DNA of 30,197 bases, taken from the NCBI GenBank assembly GCA_036654235.1, contig JAVVSK010000020.1:1-30197 (forward strand), read 5' to 3'. The stretch comes from JAVVSK01 sp036654235. GTDB taxonomy: Bacteria; Bacillota; Clostridia; Christensenellales; CAG-138. Positions 22,657 to 30,197 of this stretch are shown here, in pieces. The stretch's first letter is position 1; each line of letters starts with the position of its first letter. Under the pieces are notes generated by a model. That model searched no databases and had not been told where the DNA came from. It worked only from the letters and a program-made list of their open reading frames with translations. Both the position numbers and the translations under genes were made by a program.

Positions 22657-22992
22657 ATGGACTGCATATTTTGTAAAATTATAAATGGTGAAATCCCATC
22701 TAAAAAAGTATATGAAAATGATTTCGTTTTTGCTTTTTACGATATTGAGCCTCATGCCCCGATTCATATACTTATAGTTCCAAAGTGCCACACCGAAAGC
22801 GTTTTAACTCTAAATATTGATGAATACAATTATATTTCCGAAATGTTTAAGGCGGCAAAATTAATAGCAAATGATCTGCATTTAGAAAAGAATGGTTTCC
22901 GTCTTGTCCTCAATACTGGATCGGATGGAGGTCAAACGGTCATGCATATTCATATGCATCTCTTAGCCGGAAAGAAATTTCTTGATTTCTAA
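22657..22992 (+). CDS. HIT family nucleotide hydrolase/transferase
   Basis: HIT proteins of the Hint branch hydrolyse nucleoside phosphoramidates such as AMP-lysine. The 111-residue product is full length, with the start DCIFCKIINGEIPS, where C3 and C6 may bind zinc with His45. The catalytic motif QTVMHIHMHLLAG carries His97, His99 and His101. GGAGG precedes the ATG. It has its own promoter (22592-22620), divergent from the cysteine desulfurase operon. Nothing in the neighbourhood points to a special substrate. Confidence 0.95.
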   Translation: MDCIFCKIINGEIPSKKVYENDFVFAFYDIEPHAPIHILIVPKCHTESVLTLNIDEYNYISEMFKAAKLIANDLHLEKNGFRLVLNTGSDGGQTVMHIHMHLLAGKKFLDF

Positions 22993-23022
22993 TTAAATTA
23001 AGCGCAATAATCGATAGTTCCG

Positions 23023-23051
23023 TCATATAGGCAAACCCAAAGCCATAGAAT
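23023..23051 (+). promoter_or_regulatory. Predicted sigma-E promoter of deacetylase gene
   Basis: TCATATA (23023-23029) and CATAGAAT (23044-23051) are 14 nt apart, the same geometry as the predicted yabPQ promoter. The -10 part differs from the sigma-E consensus at one position. It lies 28 nt before the ATG at 23080. Confidence 0.65.
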
Positions 23052-23079
23052 TTACAAAAAGGCAGGGAGAGCAATTAAT

Positions 23080-23889
23080 ATGAAGGTTTTTATTATAACA
23101 AAGCGGACGCTTTTAACTATCGCAATAGCCGTTACTATACTTATCGGCGCTATCATTCTCTTAGTCACAACCGGAAAAGGAGCAAGCCCAACGTCCGTGC
23201 TTCCCTATATAGAGTCGTATGAGTTGGACATGATGACAGGCGCAAACAAGGAGCTTCCGATATATTCCGTTGAACGTTCCGATAAAAAAATTGCGCTGAC
23301 AATAGATGCCGCATGGGAGGACGATAAAACCGATTTCATATTGGATGAGCTTAAAAAGAACGATATAAAGGCGACTTTTTTTCTTTGCGGCTTTTGGGCT
23401 GAAAAGTATCCTGACCATGTTAAGGCAATAATCGCTTCCGGAAACGAAATCGGAAATCACAGCTCTACACATCCGCATATGAATAAGCTATCTGCAAATG
23501 AAATAAGTGCGGAGCTTAAAAAATATGATGATCTTCTATTTAGTATAACTGGAACCCGAAGTAAGATCTTTCGCCCTCCATACGGCGAATATAATGATGC
23601 CGTTATAAAAACCGTCCGTGCCAACGGATATGAGGTCATCCAGTGGAATATTGACACCATAGACTGGAGAGAGGAGCGCAGTGCGCAAACAATACTCGAT
23701 ACCGTCCTCCCAAAATTAACTCCGGGAAGCATAATATTATGCCATAACAACGGATTTAAAATAAAAGAATATCTTCCAATACTGATAGCGAAAGCGAAGG
23801 AGCAGGGGTATGAGTTCGTCACTGTAAGCGAACTTTTACTCTCCGGAAATACGAAAATTGATGTAAACGGGATACAAAAACAGGGTTAA
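23080..23889 (+). CDS. PdaB-like polysaccharide deacetylase, sporulation type
   Basis: CE4-type enzymes remove acetyl groups from peptidoglycan or related polymers; PdaB relatives act in spore cortex formation. The 269-residue product has a membrane anchor at about 9-30 and a NodB domain from about 70. Visible motifs are TIDAAWED (74-81), NHSSTH with His127 and His131, RPPYGEY (165-171), DTIDW (192-196) and ILCHN (219-223). The canonical TFDD pair is TIDA here, so the second, metal-binding Asp is Ala. This is known in the PdaB-like subgroup, but it leaves catalytic activity uncertain. GGGAGAG precedes the ATG. The predicted sigma-E promoter indicates mother-cell expression. The downstream hairpin at 23895-23952 ends the unit. 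Confidence 0.88.
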   Translation: MKVFIITKRTLLTIAIAVTILIGAIILLVTTGKGASPTSVLPYIESYELDMMTGANKELPIYSVERSDKKIALTIDAAWEDDKTDFILDELKKNDIKATFFLCGFWAEKYPDHVKAIIASGNEIGNHSSTHPHMNKLSANEISAELKKYDDLLFSITGTRSKIFRPPYGEYNDAVIKTVRANGYEVIQWNIDTIDWREERSAQTILDTVLPKLTPGSIILCHNNGFKIKEYLPILIAKAKEQGYEFVTVSELLLSGNTKIDVNGIQKQG

Positions 23890-23894
23890 GTTTA

Positions 23895-23952
23895 AAAGAC
23901 TAAGGGTTTAAGGCAAAAAACTATTATTTTTATGTCTTCACCCTTAGTCTTT
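23895..23952. terminator. Bidirectional terminator between deacetylase and clpB
   Basis: A perfect 13-bp stem (AAAGACTAAGGGT at 23895-23907, its complement at 23940-23952) has a 32-nt loop. It lies between two convergent genes, 6 nt after the deacetylase stop and 15 nt after the clpB stop. The flanks are A/T-rich on both sides. Confidence 0.7.
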
Positions 23953-23967
23953 AGCCTTTTGTATCAC

Positions 23968-26559
23968 TTAAAGCAGTACTATCTCCCCATCTACGCTGTC
24001 TATCGTAAATACAGTATCAGGTGCCGGATCGCTCTCAATTATACGCCTTGCTAGAAGCGTTTCAACTTTGTTTGTTAATAGACGTTTTAAAGGTCGCGCT
24101 CCGTAAAGCGGGTCGAATCCTTCGTCCGCTATCGTCATCTTTGCCGCATCGGTCAATATAACATCAAGACGCTTCTCTTTTAATCTACTCCTTATATCCA
24201 AAAGCATAAGCTCCATTATCTTAAATATCTCTTCCCTTGCGAGAGGTTTATAGAAGACAATATCATCTATACGATTCAGAAATTCCGGTTTAAAGCTTCG
24301 CTTTAATAGTTTTTCTATTTCTACCTTTGTAGCGTCCGTAATTTTACCGTCCTTAATGCCTTCGAGTATATAAGAGGAACCTAGGTTAGAAGTAAGTATT
24401 ATAACGGTATTTTTGAAGTCAATTGTCCTTCCTTGCGAATCCGTTATACGTCCATCGTCGAGAACCTGCAAAAGCACGTTAAAAACATCGGGGTGCGCCT
24501 TCTCAATTTCGTCAAACAATACAACGCAATATGGCTTCCTACGCACAGCTTCGCTTAGCTGACCGCCCTCCTCAAACCCAACATATCCCGGAGGAGCTCC
24601 TATCAACCTCGAAACCGAGTACTTCTCCATGTATTCGCTCATATCTATCCTAACAATATTCTTTTCATCGTCAAAGAGCGCTTCTGCCAGAGCCTTCGCA
24701 AGTTCGGTTTTTCCGACACCTGTAGGTCCTAAAAACATAAAGCTGCCTATCGGCTTGTTTTTATCTTTTAGTCCTGCCCGCGTTCTTAAAATCGCGTTCG
24801 TAACCGTCTGAACCGCCTCGTTTTGACCGACGACGCGCTCGTGCAAAATCGAATCCAAATGCATTAACCGCTCCCGTTCGCCCTCCATGAGTTTTGAAAC
24901 GGGTATTCCCGTCCATCTTCCAACAATTTTCGATATTTCGTCCTCGCTTACGTGATCACGCAATAGACATTCTGATCTGCCCGTTTTTGCAGATATTTCA
25001 GCTTTTTCCAACTCATCTTTCAACTTTGGAAGTCTTCCGTATTTAAGTTCTGCCGCCTTATTTAGGTCATACTCGCGCTCAGCCTTAGCCATGTCTGCGT
25101 TCAACAACTCTATCTCCTCACGCACATGCTGAACGCGCTTTATAGCATCCTTTTCGTTATCCCAACGCGCCTTCATTTCGTTAAACACCTCGCGTTCTTT
25201 AGAAAGCTTTTCTATGATCTCCGAAAGGTGAGAGCTGCTCAATTTATCGTTTTCCTTTTTTAACGCTGCCTCCTCAATTTCTAATTGCATTATCCTCCGC
25301 CGCCTTTCATCAAGTTCGGTTGGCATCGAATCCATCTCTGTCCTTATCATAGCGCAGGCCTCGTCTACGAGGTCTATCGCCTTATCGGGAAGAAATCTAT
25401 CCGAAATATATCTATCTGAAAGCGTCGCGGCGGCAATGAGCGCGTTATCTGTTATTTTAACGCCATGAAAAACCTCATACCTCTCTTTAAGGCCGCGGAG
25501 AATCGATATTGCATCCATAACGGTCGGTTCGTTCACTGTAACCGGCTGGAAACGTCGTGAAAGCGCCGCATCCTTCTCTATGTATTTTCGATATTCGTCG
25601 AGAGTAGTAGCACCTATACAATGCAATTCTCCACGCGCAAGCATTGGCTTTAGTAAATTTCCGGCATCCATAGCTCCTTCGGTTCGTCCCGCGCCAACTA
25701 TATTATGCAGCTCGTCTATAAAGAGTATTATTCTACCCTCACTCTTTTTCACCTCATTTAGAACCGCTTTAAGGCGTTCCTCAAACTCTCCGCGATATTT
25801 TGCTCCCGCTATTAGCGCACCCATATCGAGAGAGAATATGCTCCGTTCCTTTAACGACGAAGGAACATCCCCCGCAACAATACGCTCCGCAAGCCCCTCG
25901 GCAATCGCCGTTTTTCCGACACCCGGCTCACCTATCAAAACGGGGTTGTTCTTCGTCTTTCGCGTTAATATGCGAATTAGATTTCTTATTTCATCGTCCC
26001 GTCCGATAACAGGATCCAGTTTCTGTTTTTTTGCAAGAGCAACAAGATCGCTCGCATATTTATTTAAAGCATCATACGTACCCTCGGGCGAATCGGTCGT
26101 AACATTGGCGTTTCCGCGAACACTCTTTAGCGCGCCCAAAAATGCGTTTTTATCTATATTAAAGCGCTTAAAAAGAGATGCTATCTTTGTCTCCGGATTT
26201 TCTAAAATACCTATAAAAATATGCTCTACGGATACATAGTCGTCCTTCATGCGCGAAGCAATATTTGAAGCTGCCGTTAGCGCTTTTTCAAGCTCGGGAG
26301 AGATATAAGCCCGATCTGCCTCACGCGGCAATCCCGTAACCCTAGAAATACTCTCTATTATCTCGTCCAGACTTGAAAGAAAGGCATCGTTATTTATATT
26401 GAGCTTTATTAAAAGCTGAGGTATCAGCCCATTTTCCTGAGAAACAAGGGCTTTTATAAGATGCGCCTCGCATATCTCCTGATTTGAGTTTTCATTTGCA
26501 TTCCTTCGCGCAGCGGCTATAGCCTCTAACGATTTTTGCGTAAAATTATTCATGGTCAT
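23968..26559 (-). CDS. clpB: ClpB disaggregase chaperone
   Basis: ClpB is a hexameric AAA+ ATPase that extracts proteins from aggregates together with DnaK. The 863-residue product has two N-terminal Clp repeats (about 4-145), AAA1 with Walker A GEPGVGKT (210-217) and Walker B ILFIDE, and a coiled-coil middle domain (about 405-525). AAA2 has Walker A GPTGVGKT (611-618), and a C-terminal small domain follows. The long middle domain separates it from ClpC and ClpA. AGGAGG lies 9 nt before the first ATG; a second in-frame ATG two codons later is less well placed. No CIRCE or CtsR-type operator is visible upstream. The gene lies only 75 nt after a small membrane protein gene, with a terminator between them. 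Confidence 0.96.
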   Translation of the reverse strand: MTMNNFTQKSLEAIAAARRNANENSNQEICEAHLIKALVSQENGLIPQLLIKLNINNDAFLSSLDEIIESISRVTGLPREADRAYISPELEKALTAASNIASRMKDDYVSVEHIFIGILENPETKIASLFKRFNIDKNAFLGALKSVRGNANVTTDSPEGTYDALNKYASDLVALAKKQKLDPVIGRDDEIRNLIRILTRKTKNNPVLIGEPGVGKTAIAEGLAERIVAGDVPSSLKERSIFSLDMGALIAGAKYRGEFEERLKAVLNEVKKSEGRIILFIDELHNIVGAGRTEGAMDAGNLLKPMLARGELHCIGATTLDEYRKYIEKDAALSRRFQPVTVNEPTVMDAISILRGLKERYEVFHGVKITDNALIAAATLSDRYISDRFLPDKAIDLVDEACAMIRTEMDSMPTELDERRRRIMQLEIEEAALKKENDKLSSSHLSEIIEKLSKEREVFNEMKARWDNEKDAIKRVQHVREEIELLNADMAKAEREYDLNKAAELKYGRLPKLKDELEKAEISAKTGRSECLLRDHVSEDEISKIVGRWTGIPVSKLMEGERERLMHLDSILHERVVGQNEAVQTVTNAILRTRAGLKDKNKPIGSFMFLGPTGVGKTELAKALAEALFDDEKNIVRIDMSEYMEKYSVSRLIGAPPGYVGFEEGGQLSEAVRRKPYCVVLFDEIEKAHPDVFNVLLQVLDDGRITDSQGRTIDFKNTVIILTSNLGSSYILEGIKDGKITDATKVEIEKLLKRSFKPEFLNRIDDIVFYKPLAREEIFKIMELMLLDIRSRLKEKRLDVILTDAAKMTIADEGFDPLYGARPLKRLLTNKVETLLARRIIESDPAPDTVFTIDSVDGEIVLL

Positions 26560-26580
26560 ATAAAAACACCTCCTGATTTT

Positions 26581-26607
26581 AAAAAACAGGAAACGCAGTG
26601 CGCTTCC
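26581..26607 (-). terminator. Terminator or attenuator directly before clpB
   Basis: On the minus strand an 8-bp stem (GGAAGCGC with GCGTTTCC, one G-U pair, 26589-26607) has a 3-nt loop and is followed by six T residues. It lies between the small membrane protein gene and clpB. It leaves only about 20 bp for a separate clpB promoter, so it may act as a partial terminator or attenuator. Confidence 0.7.
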
Positions 26608-26633
26608 CGTAAAATTTTATATTTAAAACATGA

Positions 26634-26879
26634 TTATCTTTTCCTGCACACAAGGATAAAAATAAGCCCGATGGCGAGAAGCGCAATCCCACCATAGAAT
26701 AAAAAATCAAATACACTCATGCTTATACCTAATGTACCCAAATAACCGCCTATATTTCCCTCAATTTTTCCGAATTCCTCGGCGGTTTTTCCGGTGAACA
26801 CTCCGTTTTTCTTCATAATAGAAAAAAGAACGGATAAAACCCCTAATATCGAAAATACGGCTCCGAGTAATCTTGACAT
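26634..26879 (-). CDS. Small two-helix membrane protein
   Basis: This 81-residue protein has an N-terminal membrane segment (about 4-22) and a second one at about 55-77, ending in CRKR. Between them is a polar, Gly-rich loop (FGKIEGNIGGYLGTLG). I do not recognise a family. GGGAGGG stands just upstream of the ATG at 26879, which supports real translation. It precedes clpB on the same strand. Both helices lack charges and it could be a small structural or stress-related membrane protein, but that is inference. Confidence 0.7.
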   Translation of the reverse strand: MSRLLGAVFSILGVLSVLFSIMKKNGVFTGKTAEEFGKIEGNIGGYLGTLGISMSVFDFLFYGGIALLAIGLIFILVCRKR

Positions 26880-27007
26880 TTTTCCCTCCCTTAATTGAGA
26901 TAGAATTACATAAACTGTTTAGTTATTATATCTCCCTGTTTGCGCATGTCAATGCTTTCATATATAATTTTACAATTTATTTTATTTATTCACAAAATTT
27001 GATTTTT

Positions 27008-29290
27008 TCAGTCTTTTTTCCTGAAAATATCTTTAAGCGTAAATACGGTGCCTTTTATCGCGTTCTTCGTCGTTTTTATCAAAAACGGAAGCCGTGAAAA
27101 TTGACTTGAGCTGTCGTCCTGCATATATGTCCACGTTGCGCCGCGGTTTACAAGATCGTTTTTTTCCATATCTATTCCGTCTTCCGAAATAGGATATTTA
27201 TGCATAGCATCGACAACGTCGTTTATTATGTCGCTCTCCATATCGGAATACGCATCTATCGCCGTCTGATTATAGACAGCAAGGGGGTTTTCTCCGCCAA
27301 CCACCGATAGATGAATGCTTTGGCGCGTCTGTTCCATCGTTTCTGTATAGTCTGACCAACGCAGATTTATGTAATAAAGTAACAATTGGCTCTCTGCCTT
27401 TAAAATAGCACTCTCCCCTACCCTACTTATGAGTTCATCGTAAAATTCAAAATCATATTTAAGTAAAACAGAGTCCTTATGCTCTCCAATAAGGATAGCG
27501 TCGCGTCTCCCCGTTATAATTGTGCGCTGCTGTTCTAATATATAAGAGTAACGTTCAAGGCTCGTTCTCGAAAGTGCATCCTGACCCTCAGCCTCTTTTT
27601 GAGACCATATTGCATAGTTATACATTTGTTTATCCGTAGGATGCTTGCCGCGCTTTTTAAGGTTTTCTATTTCTTCAGAATATATAAGTAAAAGCTCATC
27701 GTCAAGAGAAGCGAAAAATTGGCTTTCCCCCGGATCTCCCTGTCTACCCGCACGCCCTCTAAGCTGATTATCAATGCGCCTACTACGGTTCAAAGTCGTA
27801 GATAAAACCAAAAGTCCTGAAAGCTCCGCAACCCGCGCCCCGGCAGATTCGTCATTTCCCCCAAGTTTAATATCAACCCCACGCCCCGCCATGTTCGTCG
27901 AAACCGTTACGGCGTAAAGTTCGCCCGCATGAGCTATAAGCTCCGCCTCGATCTCGTCGTTTTTAGCATTCAGAACATTGTGTGAAACGTCCCGGTTTTG
28001 AAGCTCTCTTGAGTATGCTTCCGATTCCGAAACGCTTTCCGTACCTAAAAGTACGGGCTGTCCCTTGCGATTCGCCTCTTCAATTAGCGCTATTATAGCC
28101 TCGCGTTTTTCCGGCTCAGTTTCAAAAACCCGGCAATCCCTATCCTTTCTTATGCACGGCGTATGCGGTGGAATAACGTCTAGTTCAAGCTCATATAGAT
28201 CAAAAAGCACATCGCTAGCGGTTGTCATAGTTCCAGTCATGCCCGAAAGATGAGGATAATGCAGCAAAAACGCCTGCATAGTCATTGAATTATATATTTT
28301 TGTTGTGCGGTCTTTAATGACTCCTTCCTTTGCTTCCACGGCATCATGCAAAAGATCCGGAAATTTTCGCGTTAAAACGACTCTCCCGGTCGATTCGTCT
28401 ATTACCTCGATTGATCCTTCCCTGACTATATAGTCTTTATCTCGCGATAAAAGTCTATGTGCCCTCAGAGATGCCTCGGTAAGCGAAAGCAGTTCGGCGT
28501 TTTCTTCCGTATATAAATTTTCAACACCAAGGAGCTTCTCCATATGTAGAATACCTTCGTCCGTCAGCCATGCCTGATTCGCTTCGCGCTTAACGATATA
28601 ATCTTTCTCATTTAGGTTTTCCATAGCGGCATTTACCCTGACAAGAGGCTCTTTTATGCGTTTTTCGATTTCACCAGCAAGAACAAGGGGTATTCTTGAC
28701 TCGTCTATTAAAATCGAATCTGCCTCGTCAACAATAGCAACGTCAAACTCGGGGAAGACACGGTCAAAAACATTGTTCACCAAAAAATCACGAAGATAGT
28801 CAAATCCGGCTTCTTTTGCAGAGAGGTATACCACCAGTTTCTCATACGATTTTTTCCGCGCCGCCTTAACCGTATCCTCAGTTATATATGCGGTATCTAT
28901 AGAAAAGAATTCAAAAATCTTAAGTGTCCAGTTATAATCGCGCTTCGCAAGATAATCGTTAAACACCAATATATGCACATGTTTCTTTTGAATAGCGAAA
29001 ACAACCGCCAAAATTGCCGCCGAAAAGGTCTTTCCCTCGCCCGTCGGAACCTCAGCAACGCGCCCCAACTGCATCGAATATGCCGCCGCTATCTGATTTT
29101 CAAAAAGCTTAACCCCGAAAAGACGAAAAAATACCTCGCGCAATGCGGCATAAGCCTTCGGGTAATTGGCGGTCTCAACTGCATTTTCCACTATTTTTTT
29201 AAGTTCTTTCGTTTCGTTCTTAGAGAAATCCATAGCATAAAAGCTCTTAAAAAAGCTTGTAAACGGGTATTTTTCGATGTGATTATCCAT
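27008..29290 (-). CDS. SecA-like ATPase, stand-alone accessory type
   Basis: SecA is the ATPase motor that pushes preproteins through SecYEG. The 760-residue product has the two motor domains with Walker A PTGEGKT (82-88), DEAD box (188-191), MTGT motif (351-354), TNMAGRGVDI and QLRGRAGRQGD (509-519). The preprotein-binding region lies between about 205 and 350. It is shorter than housekeeping SecA (about 800-900), ends in a basic tail and lacks the C-terminal zinc-binding Cys motif. The usual GTERHES stretch is replaced by STTLNRS (497-503), so this is a diverged, SecA2-like paralogue. No secY2 or accessory Sec gene is near. It has its own promoter (29326-29354), and the binding site (AAAGAAAGAACGG) is weak. 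Its substrates are unknown. Confidence 0.88.
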   Translation of the reverse strand: MDNHIEKYPFTSFFKSFYAMDFSKNETKELKKIVENAVETANYPKAYAALREVFFRLFGVKLFENQIAAAYSMQLGRVAEVPTGEGKTFSAAILAVVFAIQKKHVHILVFNDYLAKRDYNWTLKIFEFFSIDTAYITEDTVKAARKKSYEKLVVYLSAKEAGFDYLRDFLVNNVFDRVFPEFDVAIVDEADSILIDESRIPLVLAGEIEKRIKEPLVRVNAAMENLNEKDYIVKREANQAWLTDEGILHMEKLLGVENLYTEENAELLSLTEASLRAHRLLSRDKDYIVREGSIEVIDESTGRVVLTRKFPDLLHDAVEAKEGVIKDRTTKIYNSMTMQAFLLHYPHLSGMTGTMTTASDVLFDLYELELDVIPPHTPCIRKDRDCRVFETEPEKREAIIALIEEANRKGQPVLLGTESVSESEAYSRELQNRDVSHNVLNAKNDEIEAELIAHAGELYAVTVSTNMAGRGVDIKLGGNDESAGARVAELSGLLVLSTTLNRSRRIDNQLRGRAGRQGDPGESQFFASLDDELLLIYSEEIENLKKRGKHPTDKQMYNYAIWSQKEAEGQDALSRTSLERYSYILEQQRTIITGRRDAILIGEHKDSVLLKYDFEFYDELISRVGESAILKAESQLLLYYINLRWSDYTETMEQTRQSIHLSVVGGENPLAVYNQTAIDAYSDMESDIINDVVDAMHKYPISEDGIDMEKNDLVNRGATWTYMQDDSSSQFSRLPFLIKTTKNAIKGTVFTLKDIFRKKD

Positions 29291-29325
29291 TTTTTACCGT
29301 TCTTTCTTTGGTGTTATTTATTACA

Positions 29326-29354
29326 ATTATACCCATTCGAATACTTTTTTACAA
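29326..29354 (-). promoter_or_regulatory. Sigma-A promoter of SecA-like gene
   Basis: On the minus strand TTGTAA (29349-29354) and a perfect TATAAT (29326-29331) are 17 nt apart. The leader to the ATG at 29290 is about 30 nt. The -35 box is identical to that proposed for the OLE RNA. Confidence 0.75.
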
Positions 29355-29375
29355 ATGTCATACCCGGTTTTCAAA

Positions 29376-29412
29376 TAAAAAAAGCCCCCCCTTTAGCTAC
29401 AAAGGAGCGACT
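29376..29412 (-). terminator. Terminator of lipoprotein gene
   Basis: On the minus strand a 12-position stem (29383-29394 with 29401-29412, one mismatch, several G-U pairs) is followed by a long T run. It lies about 60 nt after the lipoprotein stop at 29473 and just before the promoter of the SecA-like gene. Confidence 0.8.
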
Positions 29413-29472
29413 TTCAAAAACGTTTATTTTCTAAAACCATTCTTACGGCTCATTTAGCTTTTAATTTTACCG

Positions 29473-30048
29473 TCAACCCGCGAAGTAATACATCCACCAT
29501 AAGGTGATATTTGTCAGAGTATTTTCGCTCGTCTCAAAGAAAAAATAGAGCGGCGTTCCGTTAAATTTTTTCGTCGCGTTATCCATAAAAAAAGCTAAGG
29601 TGGTCTTAACATTGTTCTTTACATCACCATTCGTCGAATTAAAGATATCACCGAAGAAAATTTCCGTTTGATCATTTACCGAAAACACAAGATCTTTTCC
29701 CTTCGGATCGCATATCTCAGTAAAATCATTCCCATATTCCTTCTTCGTCACCGGATTTATATCGCCAGCAAGATGAAAGAGTACCTGATGTTCGGCCGCC
29801 GTAACCGTATTCGCCTTTTTATCTACCGAAGTTATCGTATAGATGCAGAAAGGTATTTCTGTAACGGGAGTAGTCGTCGGATTTACGCTCGGCTTAACGG
29901 TAACTGCGTTCGTTGGTTTAAGCGTTGGCGACAGAACCGGGACAACCGTTGCTGACGGAACAGAAGTCGGCGTATTTACGGATGGTTTACAAGCAACAAA
30001 AGCCAAAACAAATATAACGGCTATTGTTAAAGTTATTGTTTTTTTCAT
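29473..30048 (-). CDS. Predicted lipoprotein with Thr/Pro-rich linker
   Basis: The 191-residue product starts with a lipoprotein signal ending in FVAC, with Cys20. A 45-residue stretch rich in Thr, Pro, Ser and Val follows, a likely cell-wall-spanning linker. The C-terminal domain (about 67-191) contains YTITSVDKKANTVTAAEHQ and FSVNDQTEIFFGDIF. This beta-rich pattern does not match a family I can name. It should be anchored outside the cell. AAAGGAATGG lies upstream of the ATG. A hairpin in its leader (30078-30116) may affect expression. The terminator at 29376-29412 makes it a single-gene unit within this window. Confidence 0.75.
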   Translation of the reverse strand: MKKTITLTIAVIFVLAFVACKPSVNTPTSVPSATVVPVLSPTLKPTNAVTVKPSVNPTTTPVTEIPFCIYTITSVDKKANTVTAAEHQVLFHLAGDINPVTKKEYGNDFTEICDPKGKDLVFSVNDQTEIFFGDIFNSTNGDVKNNVKTTLAFFMDNATKKFNGTPLYFFFETSENTLTNITLWWMYYFAG

Positions 30049-30077
30049 TTATATATGACCATTCCTTTCGCTTCGCT

Positions 30078-30116
30078 CAAGGCACAAAACAGCATGAAAC
30101 TGTTTTGCTCGCCTTG
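30078..30116. repeat. Two-part hairpin upstream of lipoprotein gene
   Basis: Outer arms CAAGGC (30078-30083) and GCCTTG (30111-30116) enclose inner arms CAAAACAG (30085-30092) and CTGTTTTG (30100-30107), all perfectly complementary around a 7-nt loop. It is not followed by a T run on the minus strand, so it is not a simple terminator for that side. It could be a leader structure or a terminator read on the plus strand. Confidence 0.6.
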
Positions 30117-30143
30117 GGCTTTGTTATTGTTGTAAAATATACT
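30114..30143 (+). promoter_or_regulatory. Possible promoter at right edge
   Basis: TTGGGC (30114-30119) and TATACT (30138-30143) are 18 nt apart on the plus strand. The sequence after it, to the window end, is GC-richer and has no open frame, so a structured RNA or a leader may begin here and continue outside the window. This is a weak call. Confidence 0.25.
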
Positions 30144-30197
30144 TGAGGGGCAGATACACTACAGAGCACGTGGAGGTGAGTGTGCAACCCTAATCGG

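Noticed and set aside
25580..26239. 219-codon plus-strand frame opposite clpB
   Set aside because: It is antisense to the conserved ClpB AAA1 domain, with no binding site and no family resemblance.
26560..26900. CIRCE or CtsR operator upstream of clpB
   Set aside because: Neither the TTAGCACTC/GAGTGCTAA pair nor tandem GTCAAA-type heptads could be found.

Overview
The window is a chromosomal segment of a low-to-moderate GC, endospore-forming Clostridia-type Firmicute. The evidence is the sporulation genes yabP and yabQ, a PdaB-type deacetylase, two close matches to the sigma-E promoter consensus, strong GGAGG ribosome binding sites, DivIC, YitT, DUF4364, and a ThiI without a rhodanese domain beside its own cysteine desulfurase. 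There are no rRNA or tRNA genes, no CRISPR array and no intact mobile element. Species cannot be named from the sequence.

The most notable element is at 2863-4110. A sigma-A-like promoter is followed by a gene-free, GC-richer stretch whose two ends pair as a 10-bp helix (2896-2905 with 3474-3483). This encloses an RNA of about 588 nt with many internal hairpins. Immediately downstream lies a 191-residue four-helix membrane protein, then dxs and tlyA. Size, end-to-end pairing, the neighbouring membrane protein and the dxs/tlyA context together identify it as an OLE (ornate, large, extremophilic) RNA with its partner OapA. OLE ribonucleoprotein complexes are known at the membrane of a limited set of anaerobic and extremophilic Firmicutes, where they affect stress and magnesium tolerance.

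Layout. 1-1037: a small conserved clostridial protein (minus) between hairpins and gene-poor DNA. 1038-2378: a DUF1015 protein (minus) with clear promoter and terminator. 2863-8213 (plus): OLE RNA, oapA, dxs, tlyA, a U32-family protein and a 61-residue Cys-rich protein, all tightly packed or overlapping. 8280-12113 (minus): operon ybaB-recR-lipoprotein-ABC-F ATPase. 12584-14549 (plus): M50 protease-scpA-scpB. 14681-17148 (plus): HtrA-type protease, yabPQ under a predicted sigma-E promoter, and divIC. 17251-22524 (minus): a four-helix membrane protein, then in transcription order cysteine desulfurase, thiI, a DUF3298 protein, YitT and DUF4364. 22540-22641: a compact divergent control region with overlapping promoters and three palindromes. 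22657-23889 (plus): a HIT hydrolase and a polysaccharide deacetylase. 23968-30048 (minus): clpB, a small membrane protein, a stand-alone SecA-like ATPase and a lipoprotein.

Most genes are housekeeping: isoprenoid precursor synthesis, rRNA methylation, recombination repair, chromosome condensation, tRNA thiolation and proteostasis. Two genes or gene pairs belong to the mother-cell sporulation programme. Coding starts were moved from the longest possible start where a ribosome binding site, overlap or family alignment favoured a different one. Promoter, terminator and RNA-helix calls come from reading and pairing by eye.
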